From NCBI GenBank assembly GCA_016928525.1, contig JAFGKO010000053.1, forward strand, positions 1 through 26,755: a DNA stretch of 26,755 bases. The letters run 5' to 3'. The notes below the pieces were generated by a model that was given only the letters and a program-made list of their open reading frames with translations, ran no database searches and was not told where the DNA came from. Source of the DNA: Anaerolineales bacterium. GTDB lineage: Bacteria; Chloroflexota; Anaerolineae; Anaerolineales; Villigracilaceae. Below are positions 7,978 to 16,920 of this stretch, one piece after another. Every line of letters begins with the position of its first letter. Position 1 is the stretch's first letter. The position numbers and the translations under genes were made by a program.

Positions 7978-8658
7978 ATGGATATTTTCAACCTTCAAGA
8001 CCTGACCAGTGAATTCACCGTCATAGACGTGGTGCTCGTCTTGGTGCTCAGCTTTGTATTGAGCGCCTTCATCGGCTGGGTCTACCAGCTTACCCATCGC
8101 GGCACGTCCTACACCCAAAGCTTCGTCTTCACGCTGGTGATGAACGGCATGATCGTGGCATTGGTGATGCTAATCGTCGGCTCGAACATCGCCCGCGCTT
8201 TCTCGCTGGTTGGCGCGCTTTCTATCATTCGCTTTCGCAACGCGGTCAAAGAGACGCGCGACGTGGGCTTCATCTTCTTCACCATGGCGGTCGGCATGTC
8301 CATTGGCACTCGCTTTTACCTGCTGGGGGTCATCGCCGCGATCGTCATCAGCCTGGTGATCGTGCTGATGACCCGTCTGAATTGGTTCGCGCGTGAAATG
8401 ACGACCCAGATCCTGCGCGTGCAGGTGCCCAACGGTACTCCCTTTGACTCGCTCTTCGACCACGCATTCCTTAAGTACGCCAGCATGGCTGAACTCATCA
8501 GCGCGGATTCCGTCCAGAGCGGCACCATGACCGAGCTGATCTACAGCATTGGCATTAAAAAGTCTGCCCAGATGCAGGACTTCCTGGCCGAGATCAAGAA
8601 CTTGAACGGTGACAACAAGGTCACTCTGATCGCCGGGTATAACGGCACGGACTTGTAA
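7978..8658 (+). CDS. DUF4956 domain-containing membrane protein
   Basis: This 226-residue protein has an N-terminal membrane half and a soluble C-terminal half. Helices are visible at about 17-40 (VVLVLVLSFVLSAFIGWVYQL), 50-70 (FVFTLVMNGMIVALVMLIVG) and 98-135 (FIFFTMAVGMSIGTRFYLL and IAAIVISLVIVLM). Between them sits the family hallmark SLVGALSIIRFRNAVKETRDVG. The last 90 residues form a small alpha/beta domain ending VTLIAGYNGTDL. The family has no proven biochemical function; it is a recurrent partner of VTC polymerases, so a role in polyphosphate synthesis, export or anchoring is a reasonable inference. GGAGG (7967-7971) lies 6 nt before ATG. A palindromic repeat separates it from the VTC gene, yet the two are likely still cotranscribed. 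Confidence 0.9.
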   Translation: MDIFNLQDLTSEFTVIDVVLVLVLSFVLSAFIGWVYQLTHRGTSYTQSFVFTLVMNGMIVALVMLIVGSNIARAFSLVGALSIIRFRNAVKETRDVGFIFFTMAVGMSIGTRFYLLGVIAAIVISLVIVLMTRLNWFAREMTTQILRVQVPNGTPFDSLFDHAFLKYASMAELISADSVQSGTMTELIYSIGIKKSAQMQDFLAEIKNLNGDNKVTLIAGYNGTDL

Positions 8659-8675
8659 TTCCCTTTGTGGGTGTT

Positions 8676-8759
8676 CGTAGTGACGGTCTCTGGCCCTCCA
8701 CCCACCAGAAATTAGCCTATGCCCTCCCAGCTAAAGCCCGTCACTACGTTTTCTTTTCA
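8676..8759 (+). repeat. Long-loop inverted repeat followed by a T-rich tract
   Basis: CGTAGTGACGG (8676-8686) and CCGTCACTACG (8738-8748) are perfect 11-bp complements separated by 51 nt, followed by TTTTCTTTTC. As RNA this could act as a large terminator or attenuator after the DUF4956 gene; as DNA it looks like a small palindromic repeat. The sequence alone does not decide between them. Confidence 0.5.
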
Positions 8760-8784
8760 ACATACTGAACTATAGGAGAACATC

Positions 8785-8886
8785 ATGTCACTCAAATTCA
8801 AACGCAATCTGCCCCTCATGCTCTTACTGGCCGGCATCCTTTCAGTCCTGACCGTTATCGGCAACTACCCAATTGTTGCTTATTAA
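8785..8886 (+). CDS. Small membrane peptide (33 aa)
   Basis: The reading frame is MSLKFKRNLPLMLLLAGILS followed by VLTVIGNYPIVAY. It has a basic N-terminus and one hydrophobic helix (about residues 9-26). It has a strong Shine-Dalgarno, TAGGAGA (8773-8779), 5 nt before ATG, and stops 11 nt before the next start codon, which has its own Shine-Dalgarno. Position and ribosome site argue for a real translated small gene in the DUF4956-lipoprotein operon. It has no lipobox or obvious signal-peptidase site, so a single-pass membrane peptide fits better than a secreted one. No family is recognised. A decayed signal-peptide remnant is the main alternative. Confidence 0.6.
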   Translation: MSLKFKRNLPLMLLLAGILSVLTVIGNYPIVAY

Positions 8887-8897
8887 TCGGAGGAAAT

Positions 8898-10811
8898 ATG
8901 AAAAAAATACTGACTTTCCTCTTATCGACCATCATGATCGTAAGCCTGATCGCCTGTTCCGGGACTGCGAGCGCAGACACCATATCCCAGACGATCACCA
9001 CCGCATCGGACTCCCCCGCGTCTGCTTCGCAAGCCCAGGCAGTTGCCTCAACCCCGATTTCTTCCGACTACAATCCCGACGATTTAACCATCAGCGTGGA
9101 TGATGCTAATGCAACGGTCATCAGGCTGGAGGGCGACTCCGTAGCGGTCGAGGGGGATGGCGTCACCGTCAACGGGACCATCGTCACCATCACAGCGGCG
9201 GGAATCTACTCCATCCAGGGCATCCTGAACAACGGCCAGATCGTGGTCGACACGCAAGACGCGGAGACGGTCACGCTCATCTTGAATGGCGTGGACATCA
9301 TCAACACGACCGGCGCGCCGATCTATGTCGCCAACGCAGAAAAAGTGGTCATCAGCCTGGCGGATGGCACGCAGAACACCGTGACCGATGGAGCGACCTA
9401 CTATTATCCCGACGAGAGCGACGAGCCCAATGCGGCCATCTTCAGTCACGATGACCTGACCATCAATGGCGGCGGCGCGCTGACCGTCAATGCTAACTAT
9501 AACAACGGCATTGCCAGCAAAGACGACCTGAAAATCACCAGCGGCACGATCACGGTCAATGCCGTGAACGATGGCCTCAAGGGCAAGGATTCAGTTTCCA
9601 TCAAGGACGGGATCATCACAATCAACTCTGGTGCGGACGGCATCCAGTCAACCAACGCCAATGAGGCTGAAAAGGGCTATATCCTGATCGAGGGCGGCGC
9701 CCTCAACATCACCTCTGGCTTGGATGGGATTCAAGCCGAGACCAGCCTGCAAATCAACGGCGGCGACTTCACCATCACGACCGGCGGTGGCAGCCTCAAC
9801 AACAGCACCACGGGCGGCGGCATGTGGGGCGGACGCGGTATGGAAGGCAACCCCAACAAGCCGACTGAAAGCGCCAAAGGCCTGAAAGCGGGCGTGGACC
9901 TGACCATCATGGTGGGCACATTCAACATCAATTCGACTGACGACTCGCTTCACGCCAACAACAGCGTGACCATCAACGGCGGGACCATCCTGATGGCATC
10001 CGGCGACGACGGTATCCACGCCGACGCAAACCTGACTATCAACGGCGGCGAGATCGACCTGACGCAGTCCTACGAAGGTTTCGAAAGCGCAATCATCACC
10101 GTCAACGGCGGGAGCATTCACCTGACTGCCAGCGACGACGGCATCAACGCGGGTGGCGGCGCGGACGGCTCTTCCATGGGAGGACGCCCAGGTCAAAACC
10201 AATTCACCATGACCGGTAACTATTACGTGTATATCAATGGCGGCTACATCTTCATTGATGCGAATGGTGACGGCCTTGACACAAACGGCTCATTCGAGAT
10301 GACCGACGGTGTGGTGCTGGTCAATGGGCCGACCAACAATGGTAACGGTCCAGTTGATTATATGGGAACATTTACTGTATCAGGCGGCTTCCTGGTGGCC
10401 GTCGGCAGTTCCGGCATGGCACAGGCTCCCAGCGACACATCAACCCAATATTCTGTCCTGTACAACTTTGATGCAGTTCAAGCCGCTGGAACGCTGCTTT
10501 ATATCCAGTCCCAGAGCGGACAGGAAATCCTGACCTTCATGCCGACCAAGGAATACCAGTCGGTGCTAATTTCCTCGTCTGCGCTGCAGAATGGTGAAAC
10601 CTATCTGGTCTACATCGGCGGCAGCTCGGCCGGCACTGTGACGGATGGTCTATATTCCGGCGGAACCTATACGCCCGGCACGCAGGTGGCCAGCTTCACC
10701 ATCTCCAGCATGGTCACCGGCAATGGCATGATGGGTGGCTTCCCCGGCGGTCCGGGTGGAGGCCCAGGCGGCGGAGGTGGCCCCGGTGGCGCGCCCCCTT
10801 CTAGACCATAA
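8898..10811 (+). CDS. Cthe_2159-type carbohydrate-binding beta-helix lipoprotein
   Basis: This 637-residue secreted protein has a lipoprotein signal MKKILTFLLSTIMIVSLIAC with the lipobox cysteine at 20. After a Ser/Ala-rich linker the body is built of short repeats such as DDLTINGGGALTVNA, DGIHADANLTINGGEIDL and ASDDGINAGGGADG, typical of the right-handed beta-helix domain (PF14262) first described in Clostridium thermocellum Cthe_2159, which binds cellulose and pectin-like acidic sugars and calcium. The Asp-rich turns DDG/DDS are likely calcium sites. A beta-sandwich-like segment (about 540-600) and a Gly/Pro-rich tail finish the chain. CGGAGGAAAT precedes the ATG. Family members are often neighbours of VTC and DUF4956 genes, as here. 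The ligand in this organism is unknown. Confidence 0.88.
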   Translation: MKKILTFLLSTIMIVSLIACSGTASADTISQTITTASDSPASASQAQAVASTPISSDYNPDDLTISVDDANATVIRLEGDSVAVEGDGVTVNGTIVTITAAGIYSIQGILNNGQIVVDTQDAETVTLILNGVDIINTTGAPIYVANAEKVVISLADGTQNTVTDGATYYYPDESDEPNAAIFSHDDLTINGGGALTVNANYNNGIASKDDLKITSGTITVNAVNDGLKGKDSVSIKDGIITINSGADGIQSTNANEAEKGYILIEGGALNITSGLDGIQAETSLQINGGDFTITTGGGSLNNSTTGGGMWGGRGMEGNPNKPTESAKGLKAGVDLTIMVGTFNINSTDDSLHANNSVTINGGTILMASGDDGIHADANLTINGGEIDLTQSYEGFESAIITVNGGSIHLTASDDGINAGGGADGSSMGGRPGQNQFTMTGNYYVYINGGYIFIDANGDGLDTNGSFEMTDGVVLVNGPTNNGNGPVDYMGTFTVSGGFLVAVGSSGMAQAPSDTSTQYSVLYNFDAVQAAGTLLYIQSQSGQEILTFMPTKEYQSVLISSSALQNGETYLVYIGGSSAGTVTDGLYSGGTYTPGTQVASFTISSMVTGNGMMGGFPGGPGGGPGGGGGPGGAPPSRP

Positions 10812-10879
10812 GTAAATTCGACTTGCAGGAAACATGCAACACAATCTGGACCGTCCAAGATGCGTAACGGAAAAATTTG

Positions 10880-11068
10880 ATGAATGAAAACGCAACCCCT
10901 AGAAAAAACACCTTCGCCCTGCTGAGACTGCTTAGAAATCTCAAAGCAGACTATCCGCCAGAATTACTTGCGTTTCGCCGCGCTACATTTCAAAAACAAA
11001 TCACCGAAGTGATGCAAACGAAGGCCTCTCGACAAAAAAAACAAACTCGTAAGGAAACCAGAAAGACA
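10880..11068 (+). other. In-frame upstream segment of the frameshifted lipoprotein gene
   Basis: From ATG 10880 (GGAA 7 nt upstream) 63 codons are open and in frame with the lipoprotein that follows. The segment contains LLRLLRNLKADYPPELLAFR and then a very basic stretch (KASRQKKQTRKETRK). A 'KADYPPELL-RRA-F' pattern is familiar to me from N-terminal cytoplasmic parts of Anaerolineae membrane proteins, so this may be the remnant of a separate small gene fused to the lipoprotein, or a true cytoplasmic extension. A typical lipobox immediately downstream argues that the mature lipoprotein starts at 11069. Confidence 0.4.
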
Positions 11069-11802
11069 ATGAGAATCTACATCAAACTAACCCTTATGAC
11101 AATTTTCGCGCTGGCGCTTTCTGCCTGTGGCAGCGCATCCATCCCGACCGAGGAGAATGCTTCCGCTATGGAAGCCACAGCCATTGCTGAGATCGTTTCC
11201 ACTACCTTCACCCAGACCGCTGTTGCCCGGGCCGAACAACTACCTGTAGAGACAGATATATCTGCTGCCACCCTGACCAGCGACTATGAAAATGCCGCAC
11301 CCATCCAGACACAACTCATCATCGGCATCTACATGTTGGAAGGCAGCGGACAGGCAATCACAGCGGCGCAGGCGTCAGCGCTTTTGCCTCTGCTCACTCC
11401 CCTGAAGGACATTTCCAACAGCAACAACACGATCTCGCAGGAGCAGATCGACACACTCATGGCGCAGGCCGTTTCCGTGCTGACCACCGAACAAATCCAG
11501 GCCATTGTCGCAATGCAGGTTACACAAGAGACGATCATGTCTGCCATGCAACAATTAGAAGTATGGGCGGTCCCGGACGGGGTGACAGCAATGCTCCGAC
11601 CGGCGGTATAAGTCAGCCTCCGCAGGGAGATATGCCGCAGGGAACACCACCCGCAAGTGGCCCAGGCGCAGGTGGGCAACCACCCAATACCAGCCAAATG
11701 AGCGCGCCCCCTGCAGGCGGGATACAGCGTGGTGCTGGCTTTATCCCGATGGAATTGCTGGATGCAATTATCCAGTTACTACAAGAAAAGATAACTTTAT
11801 GA
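11069..11802 (+). pseudogene. Lipoprotein of the MacAB-associated family, frameshifted
   Basis: Signal MRIYIKLTLMTIFALALSAC has lipobox Cys20. The body matches the intact paralogues at 11848 and 16921: QLIIGIYMLEGSGQAITAAQ, QASALLPLLTPL and LTTEQIQAIVAMQVTQETIM. After LE (codon ending 11560) the frame breaks: reading on gives WAVPDGVTAMLRPAV and a stop at 11611. The frame starting at ATG 11563 continues the family plan, with a Gly/Pro-rich linker (GGPGRGDSNAPTGG) and the terminal helix PMELLDAIIQLLQEK, stopping at 11802. One missing base at about 11561-11562 explains this. No slippery heptamer is visible, so mutation or an assembly error is more likely than programmed shifting. The C-terminal frame has kept its family sequence, so the break is recent or artefactual. 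Confidence 0.7.
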
Positions 11803-11847
11803 GTTTCTGAAAGACGAAATTTTCAACCTGATTCGAAAGGCAATACG

Positions 11848-12516
11848 ATGAAAAAAATCTTTCTCTCCATCCTGCTCCTCTTCGTCCTGACCCTGACTGC
11901 CTGCGGCACATCCAATGCAAACCAGATCAGTTCCAAGCAGGCAAGCGATGACTTGCCGGTTGCGGCACAGCTTGTCATTGGCACACCCCAACTCGAAGGC
12001 ACGGAGCAAGCTGTGACCAGCGCACAGGCCAAAGAATTGTTGCCCATGTGGCAGGTTTATCAGAACATCAGCAGTAGCGGCACTGGCGCGCAGGCCGAAG
12101 TCGATGGCTTGATCGAACAAATCCAGGGAACCATGAGCGCCGGGCAAATGCAGGCGATCACCGCAATGGACCTTACCCAGCAGGACATCTTCGCCGCAAT
12201 CCAGGCGCAGAATATCACAGCCAGCAGTGGTGGCAGGGGTCAAAGCAGCAATTCCGGCGGCGGTAGTTTCGAGCCTCCTGGTGGCGGTGGTGATATGGCA
12301 GGTGGTGCTCCACCTGACGGTGGCATGGGCGGCGGAGGCGCACCTCCAGATGGCGGCATGGGAGACATGGGCGGTATGGGTAGCACTGGACCAAGTTCTG
12401 GCACAGATCAAAGCCAGGACATGGAAGCGGGCCCAGGCGTTGGAGGTCTCGCCAGTGTCCCAACTGCTCTGGTGGAGGCGTTGATCCAATACCTGGAACA
12501 AATCGCAAATTCCTGA
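11848..12516 (+). CDS. Uncharacterised lipoprotein, MacAB-associated family (intact copy 1)
   Basis: This 222-residue lipoprotein has lipobox cysteine 19 (LTLTAC). The conserved core runs from about 35 to 120: LVIGTPQLEGTEQAVTSAQA, KELLPMWQVYQNIS, IEQIQGTMSAGQMQAITAMD and LTQQDIFAAIQ. It looks all-helical, with a repeated 'QAITAM-LTQQ' rhythm loosely like CpxP/Spy-type periplasmic helical proteins. A Gly/Met/Pro-rich spacer follows (about 130-195: GGMGGGGAPPDGGMGDMGGM), then a short amphipathic helix VPTALVEALIQYLEQIAN. No characterised family is recognised. Three copies lie next to two MacA-like adaptors, suggesting an extracytoplasmic accessory of that efflux set. AAAGG lies about 8 nt before the ATG. 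Confidence 0.8.
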   Translation: MKKIFLSILLLFVLTLTACGTSNANQISSKQASDDLPVAAQLVIGTPQLEGTEQAVTSAQAKELLPMWQVYQNISSSGTGAQAEVDGLIEQIQGTMSAGQMQAITAMDLTQQDIFAAIQAQNITASSGGRGQSSNSGGGSFEPPGGGGDMAGGAPPDGGMGGGGAPPDGGMGDMGGMGSTGPSSGTDQSQDMEAGPGVGGLASVPTALVEALIQYLEQIANS

Positions 12517-12535
12517 GTTCTGCAGCAGAAAACCG

Positions 12536-13318
12536 ATGAAAACTTTACGTAAACTTCTCCCCTTGATACTCGTGGCGTTCCTCCTGTCCGCTTGCGGCGG
12601 TAACGCGGATGCCACAGCGACAGAGGCTATCGTTATTTCGGATGTCTACACCGCTGCCGCAATGACGCTCACGGCGCAAGCCAGTGTAGCGACGGCGACA
12701 ATAACGCCATTGCCAACTTCCACTCTCACCCTCTGGGCCAGCCCAACTTCTATACCAAGCGCCACCCCGATCCTGCAAAGCGCCAGCGTGTCTTACTCAA
12801 CGGCTAACGGTTGTTATAACTCGGCCTACGTCAGCGACGTCACCATCCCGGATGGAACTATCCTTGCTCCTGGTGAAGCCTTTACCAAAACCTGGAAATT
12901 CCAGAATAGCGGCACCTGTGATTGGGACGCAGATTTTGTGTTGACCTTCGAAACCGGCACGGATATGGATGGCGAGGAGACCGTCATCGACGAGACCGTG
13001 ACAGCCGGAGAAACAACTTCCTTATCTGTTGCGCTCGTGGCTCCCGAAACAGCAGGTTCCTATACAGGATACTGGCGCTTATCAACCGCCAGCGGCGATG
13101 CTTTCGGCCAATCCGTTTTTGTATTGATCGTAGTATCAGATGACGCAGCCACAGTCACACCGACATCGACAGCCACAGCAGAAGAAATAAGCGCGACAAA
13201 CACCCCTACATTCACCCCTATACCCTCCATTACCCCAACAGATACACCTGTGCCCTCCACTGAAGAACTGTCTGGTTCAACAGAACAGGGAACTTCCACA
13301 CCGGAAACAGAAACATAG
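12536..13318 (+). CDS. NBR1-Ig-like domain lipoprotein
   Basis: This 260-residue lipoprotein has signal MKTLRKLLPLILVAFLLSAC with Cys20. A Thr/Ala/Pro-rich stalk (about 25-80) precedes one Ig-like domain (about 85-200): CYNSAYVSDVTIPDGTILAP, GEAFTKTWKFQNSGTCDWD, and LVAPETAGSYTGYWRLSTASG followed by FGQSVFVLI. The 'F-K-W-NSG-C-W' and 'P-G-Y-YWRL' signatures define the NBR1 (Next to BRCA1) Ig-like fold, frequent in secreted Chloroflexota proteins. The C-terminal 50 residues are Thr/Pro/Ser/Glu-rich low complexity. The two cysteines in the domain could form a disulfide. It probably acts in extracellular binding or as a spacer; no enzyme activity is expected. It starts 20 nt after the previous lipoprotein with no clear Shine-Dalgarno, so coupling by reinitiation is possible. 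Confidence 0.85.
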   Translation: MKTLRKLLPLILVAFLLSACGGNADATATEAIVISDVYTAAAMTLTAQASVATATITPLPTSTLTLWASPTSIPSATPILQSASVSYSTANGCYNSAYVSDVTIPDGTILAPGEAFTKTWKFQNSGTCDWDADFVLTFETGTDMDGEETVIDETVTAGETTSLSVALVAPETAGSYTGYWRLSTASGDAFGQSVFVLIVVSDDAATVTPTSTATAEEISATNTPTFTPIPSITPTDTPVPSTEELSGSTEQGTSTPETET

Positions 13319-13360
13319 TAATTGAACAAAAAAGGTTCTCAGGCAAGATTCTCAAATACA

Positions 13361-13412
13361 CACAATTTCTTCACAATTTCCTCGTCTTTTCTTTACATTT
13401 GGTTACTATACT
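13361..13412 (+). promoter_or_regulatory. Promoter of the MacAB-like operon with tandem 11-bp PhoP-box-like half-sites
   Basis: CACAATTTC occurs at 13361-13369 and again at 13372-13380, an exact 9-bp direct repeat with 11-bp period. In half-site form: CACACA (13359), TTCACA (13370), a degenerate one (13381) and TTTACA (13392). The -10 box TATACT is at 13407-13412. The register and the 25-bp distance from 13381 to the -10 box are the same as upstream of the VTC gene. The predicted transcript start is near 13419, about 37 nt before the adaptor ATG. Confidence 0.65.
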
Positions 13413-13455
13413 TGCCATGCTGCCAAACTAATCCCTTTTGCAAAAGGAAGCTTCA

Positions 13456-14907
13456 ATGCCCAAAATCAAAATGCCCACTTTCCTGTCCAAATTCCCTAAA
13501 CGCATACTGTGGATCATCCTTGCAGTCGTGATCCTGGTCAGCGCCGGGGGATTTGCCTACTACCAGATGGTATACACGCCCACCCAGCAAACGGACGAAC
13601 CCACTCTGCAAACTGCCACTATACGGCGCGGCGAACTCGTACTCTACGCCAGCGGGACTGGCACCCTGACCGCCGCCTCAGAAGCCTCGTTCGGCTTTGG
13701 CACCAGCGGACAGGTCAAAGATTTATATGTCAAGGTGGGGGACGTGGTCGAGGCTGGCCAGTTGCTGGCCGAATTGGACAACACCACACAGGAAATCCAG
13801 TACACCCAGGCCAAACGCGAACTGGCCGAACTGATTTCGCCTTATGCTATTGCATCTGCTGAGCAGGCGCTTGCGGAGGCCAAACTGGAAGTGGACAGCG
13901 CTTATAGCCATCTAGCTTACATTATTAGCCCTACAGTCCTGTACTGGGAGGAAGAAATCGCGAAAGTAGAGGCTGAGCTTGCGGATGCCAAACAGGAAGC
14001 GGAAATATCTCCTTCAGCGGAAGCAGACCAAAAGGTCAAGGACTTTGAGGCAAAACTGGACCTTTTCCAGGACAAGTTGCAGGGCAGTAAAACATACTAC
14101 GAAGAACAATATGTCCCTGACAATTTCACAATCAAAGACAGAGCAACCGGGACGAAGTACGTCTCCGAACCTTCTGAAGCGTCCATTGCCCAAGCACGCG
14201 CAGAGTATGATTTAGCCAAGGCAACGGTGGTCGAAGCGCAACACTATTTGGCGGCCTTGAAGGGCGAGGAGATCCCGGAAGACGCAACCGGCAGCAACCT
14301 GACCGAACTGGAAAATGCGCAATTGAACCTGCAAAGTGCGGAAGACAGCCTGAATGGAACCCGCCTGCTCGCCCCCATCTCAGGCACGATCATGGCGCTT
14401 GATTTTGTGGTTGGTGACACGGTAGGCACGAGCGCGGTTGTCACCATTGCAGATTTGAGCCAGCCATATCTCGAAGTTTTTCTTGACGAGACTGACTGGG
14501 GCAACATCACTGTTGGTTATGATGCGGAAGTCACATTCGATGCCCTGCCGGATCAGGTTTTCACAGGAAAAGTGACCCAGGTTGACCCCGGCCTGTACAC
14601 ATCGAACAATACATCGGTTGTGCGGGGATTGGTCTTGTTAGACGATACCCAAACCGGGTTGAACCTGCCGATTGGCAGCGCTGCGGCTGCGGACATCATC
14701 GGCGGGCGCGCCGAGAACGCAGTCCTTGTGCCCGTGGATGCCCTGCGTGAGACTTCCCCTGGGAGTTATGCCGTCTTCGTCGTCGAAAATGGCAAGCCAA
14801 GGTTGCGCGTGGTTGAAGTAGGCATCCAGGATTTGCTCTACGCAGAAATCAAATCCGGCCTGGAAGAGGGCGAAGTGGTCTCGACCGGGCTGGTGGAAAC
14901 GCAATAA
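13456..14907 (+). CDS. MacA-like efflux adaptor (HlyD/RND membrane-fusion family), copy 1
   Basis: This 483-residue membrane-fusion protein connects to the ABC transporter encoded just downstream. An N-terminal anchor helix ([21 protein letters not shown], about 14-34) is uncleaved, as expected in a monoderm cell. A split biotinyl-lipoyl domain follows: [20 protein letters not shown] and [19 protein letters not shown], then [20 protein letters not shown] after a helical hairpin (about 115-300) rich in Ala/Glu/Gln. Beta-barrel and membrane-proximal segments include [40 protein letters not shown] and [14 protein letters not shown] 13456 is chosen over TTG 13438 because AAAGGAAG (13443-13450) lies 5 nt upstream. 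It ends in TAATG, overlapping the ATPase start by one base. Confidence 0.92.
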   Translation: MPKIKMPTFLSKFPKRILWIILAVVILVSAGGFAYYQMVYTPTQQTDEPTLQTATIRRGELVLYASGTGTLTAASEASFGFGTSGQVKDLYVKVGDVVEAGQLLAELDNTTQEIQYTQAKRELAELISPYAIASAEQALAEAKLEVDSAYSHLAYIISPTVLYWEEEIAKVEAELADAKQEAEISPSAEADQKVKDFEAKLDLFQDKLQGSKTYYEEQYVPDNFTIKDRATGTKYVSEPSEASIAQARAEYDLAKATVVEAQHYLAALKGEEIPEDATGSNLTELENAQLNLQSAEDSLNGTRLLAPISGTIMALDFVVGDTVGTSAVVTIADLSQPYLEVFLDETDWGNITVGYDAEVTFDALPDQVFTGKVTQVDPGLYTSNNTSVVRGLVLLDDTQTGLNLPIGSAAAADIIGGRAENAVLVPVDALRETSPGSYAVFVVENGKPRLRVVEVGIQDLLYAEIKSGLEEGEVVSTGLVETQ

Positions 14908-15682
14908 TGGAAAAGCGGACGATCATCGAAACGGTCGATATTACCAAGATCTACGGTATGGGTGATATCAGCGTAGCGGCGCTGGCTGGCGTCAGTATTC
15001 AAATCCACGCCGGCGAGTTCGTCGCCATCATGGGACCTTCTGGCTCCGGGAAAAGCACGCTGATGCATATTTTAGGATGCCTATCCCGGCCGACCGACGG
15101 GCAGTATATTCTCGACCAGGAGGATGTCAGCGGTATGGACAAAAGACAGCTCGCCTCCATCCGCAACCGCAAGCTGGGATTCATTTTCCAGGCCTATAAC
15201 CTGCTTCCTAGGACTTCCGCTTTACGCAATGTAACCTTGCCGCTGCTCTACAACCGGGATAACAACAAAACACAGGCGGGAATGGACGAAAAAGCCCAGG
15301 CTATGCTCGAACTGGTTGGGCTGGGCGACCGCCTGCACCACCAACCGCAGGAGCTCTCCGGCGGGCAGCAACAGCGTGTGGCGATTGCGCGCGCGCTGGT
15401 CAACGACCCGGTGCTGATCATCGCCGATGAGCCGACCGGCAACCTGGACACGCACTCGGGGCAGGAAATCATGGCGTTGTTACACAAATTGCACGAGGGC
15501 GGCGCGACCATCGTCATGGTCACCCACGATCCGGCCATCGCCGTCCACACCCAGCGCACCATCCACCTGCGGGACGGATTGGTGGAACAGGTTGTGACAA
15601 ATGGGAAAAGTTCTCATTCTGTGGAGCGGGATACCCCTGCGGGGCACTTTGGCATCCCACTCAACACTCAGGATGTGCAATC

Positions 15683-15686
<4 letters not shown>
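14907..15686 (+). CDS. MacB/LolD-type ABC transporter ATPase
   Basis: This 259-residue ATPase of the MacB/LolD/FtsE group energises the permease encoded next. It has Walker [10 protein letters not shown] (43-51), Q-loop [11 protein letters not shown] (92-102), signature LSGGQQQR (150-157), Walker [14 protein letters not shown] (169-181) and switch His207 in MVTHDP. Members usually end soon after the 'LRDGLV' strand (about 222-226). This one has a further 33-residue tail whose DNA contains a palindromic repeat (15624-15662), so the tail may be acquired sequence. It overlaps the adaptor by 1 nt and the permease by 4 nt (ATGA), which indicates tight translational coupling in a three-gene operon. 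Confidence 0.95.
15624..15662 (+). repeat. Palindromic element inside the 3' end of the ATPase gene
   Basis: GAGCGGGATACC (15624-15635) and GGCATCCCACTC (15651-15662) pair over 12 bp with two mismatches, both compatible with G-U pairing in RNA. An inner CCCC-TGC-GGGG hairpin (15634-15644) sits at the left of the loop. It is translated as residues 240-252 of the ATPase, beyond the conserved domain. It looks like a small repeat that inserted in frame or was captured by the end of the gene. Confidence 0.55.
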
Positions 15687-16909
<1,223 letters not shown>

Positions 16910-16920
16910 GAGGATACACC

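Noticed and set aside
9648..10202. Minus-strand open frame opposite the beta-helix lipoprotein
   Set aside because: A by-product of the repetitive Gly/Asp/Thr codons of the + strand gene; no independent support.
10730..10800. Gly-codon repeats as a CRISPR-like or microsatellite array
   Set aside because: The repeats are irregular GGN codons in a low-complexity protein tail; there is no constant repeat length and no spacers.
11069..11802. Programmed frameshifting in the lipoprotein gene
   Set aside because: There is no heptameric slippery site or downstream pseudoknot, and both paralogues are encoded in one frame.
13417..13431. Four-codon frame near the predicted transcript start of the adaptor operon as a leader peptide
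   Set aside because: It begins at or before the expected transcript start and has no ribosome site; too short to support.
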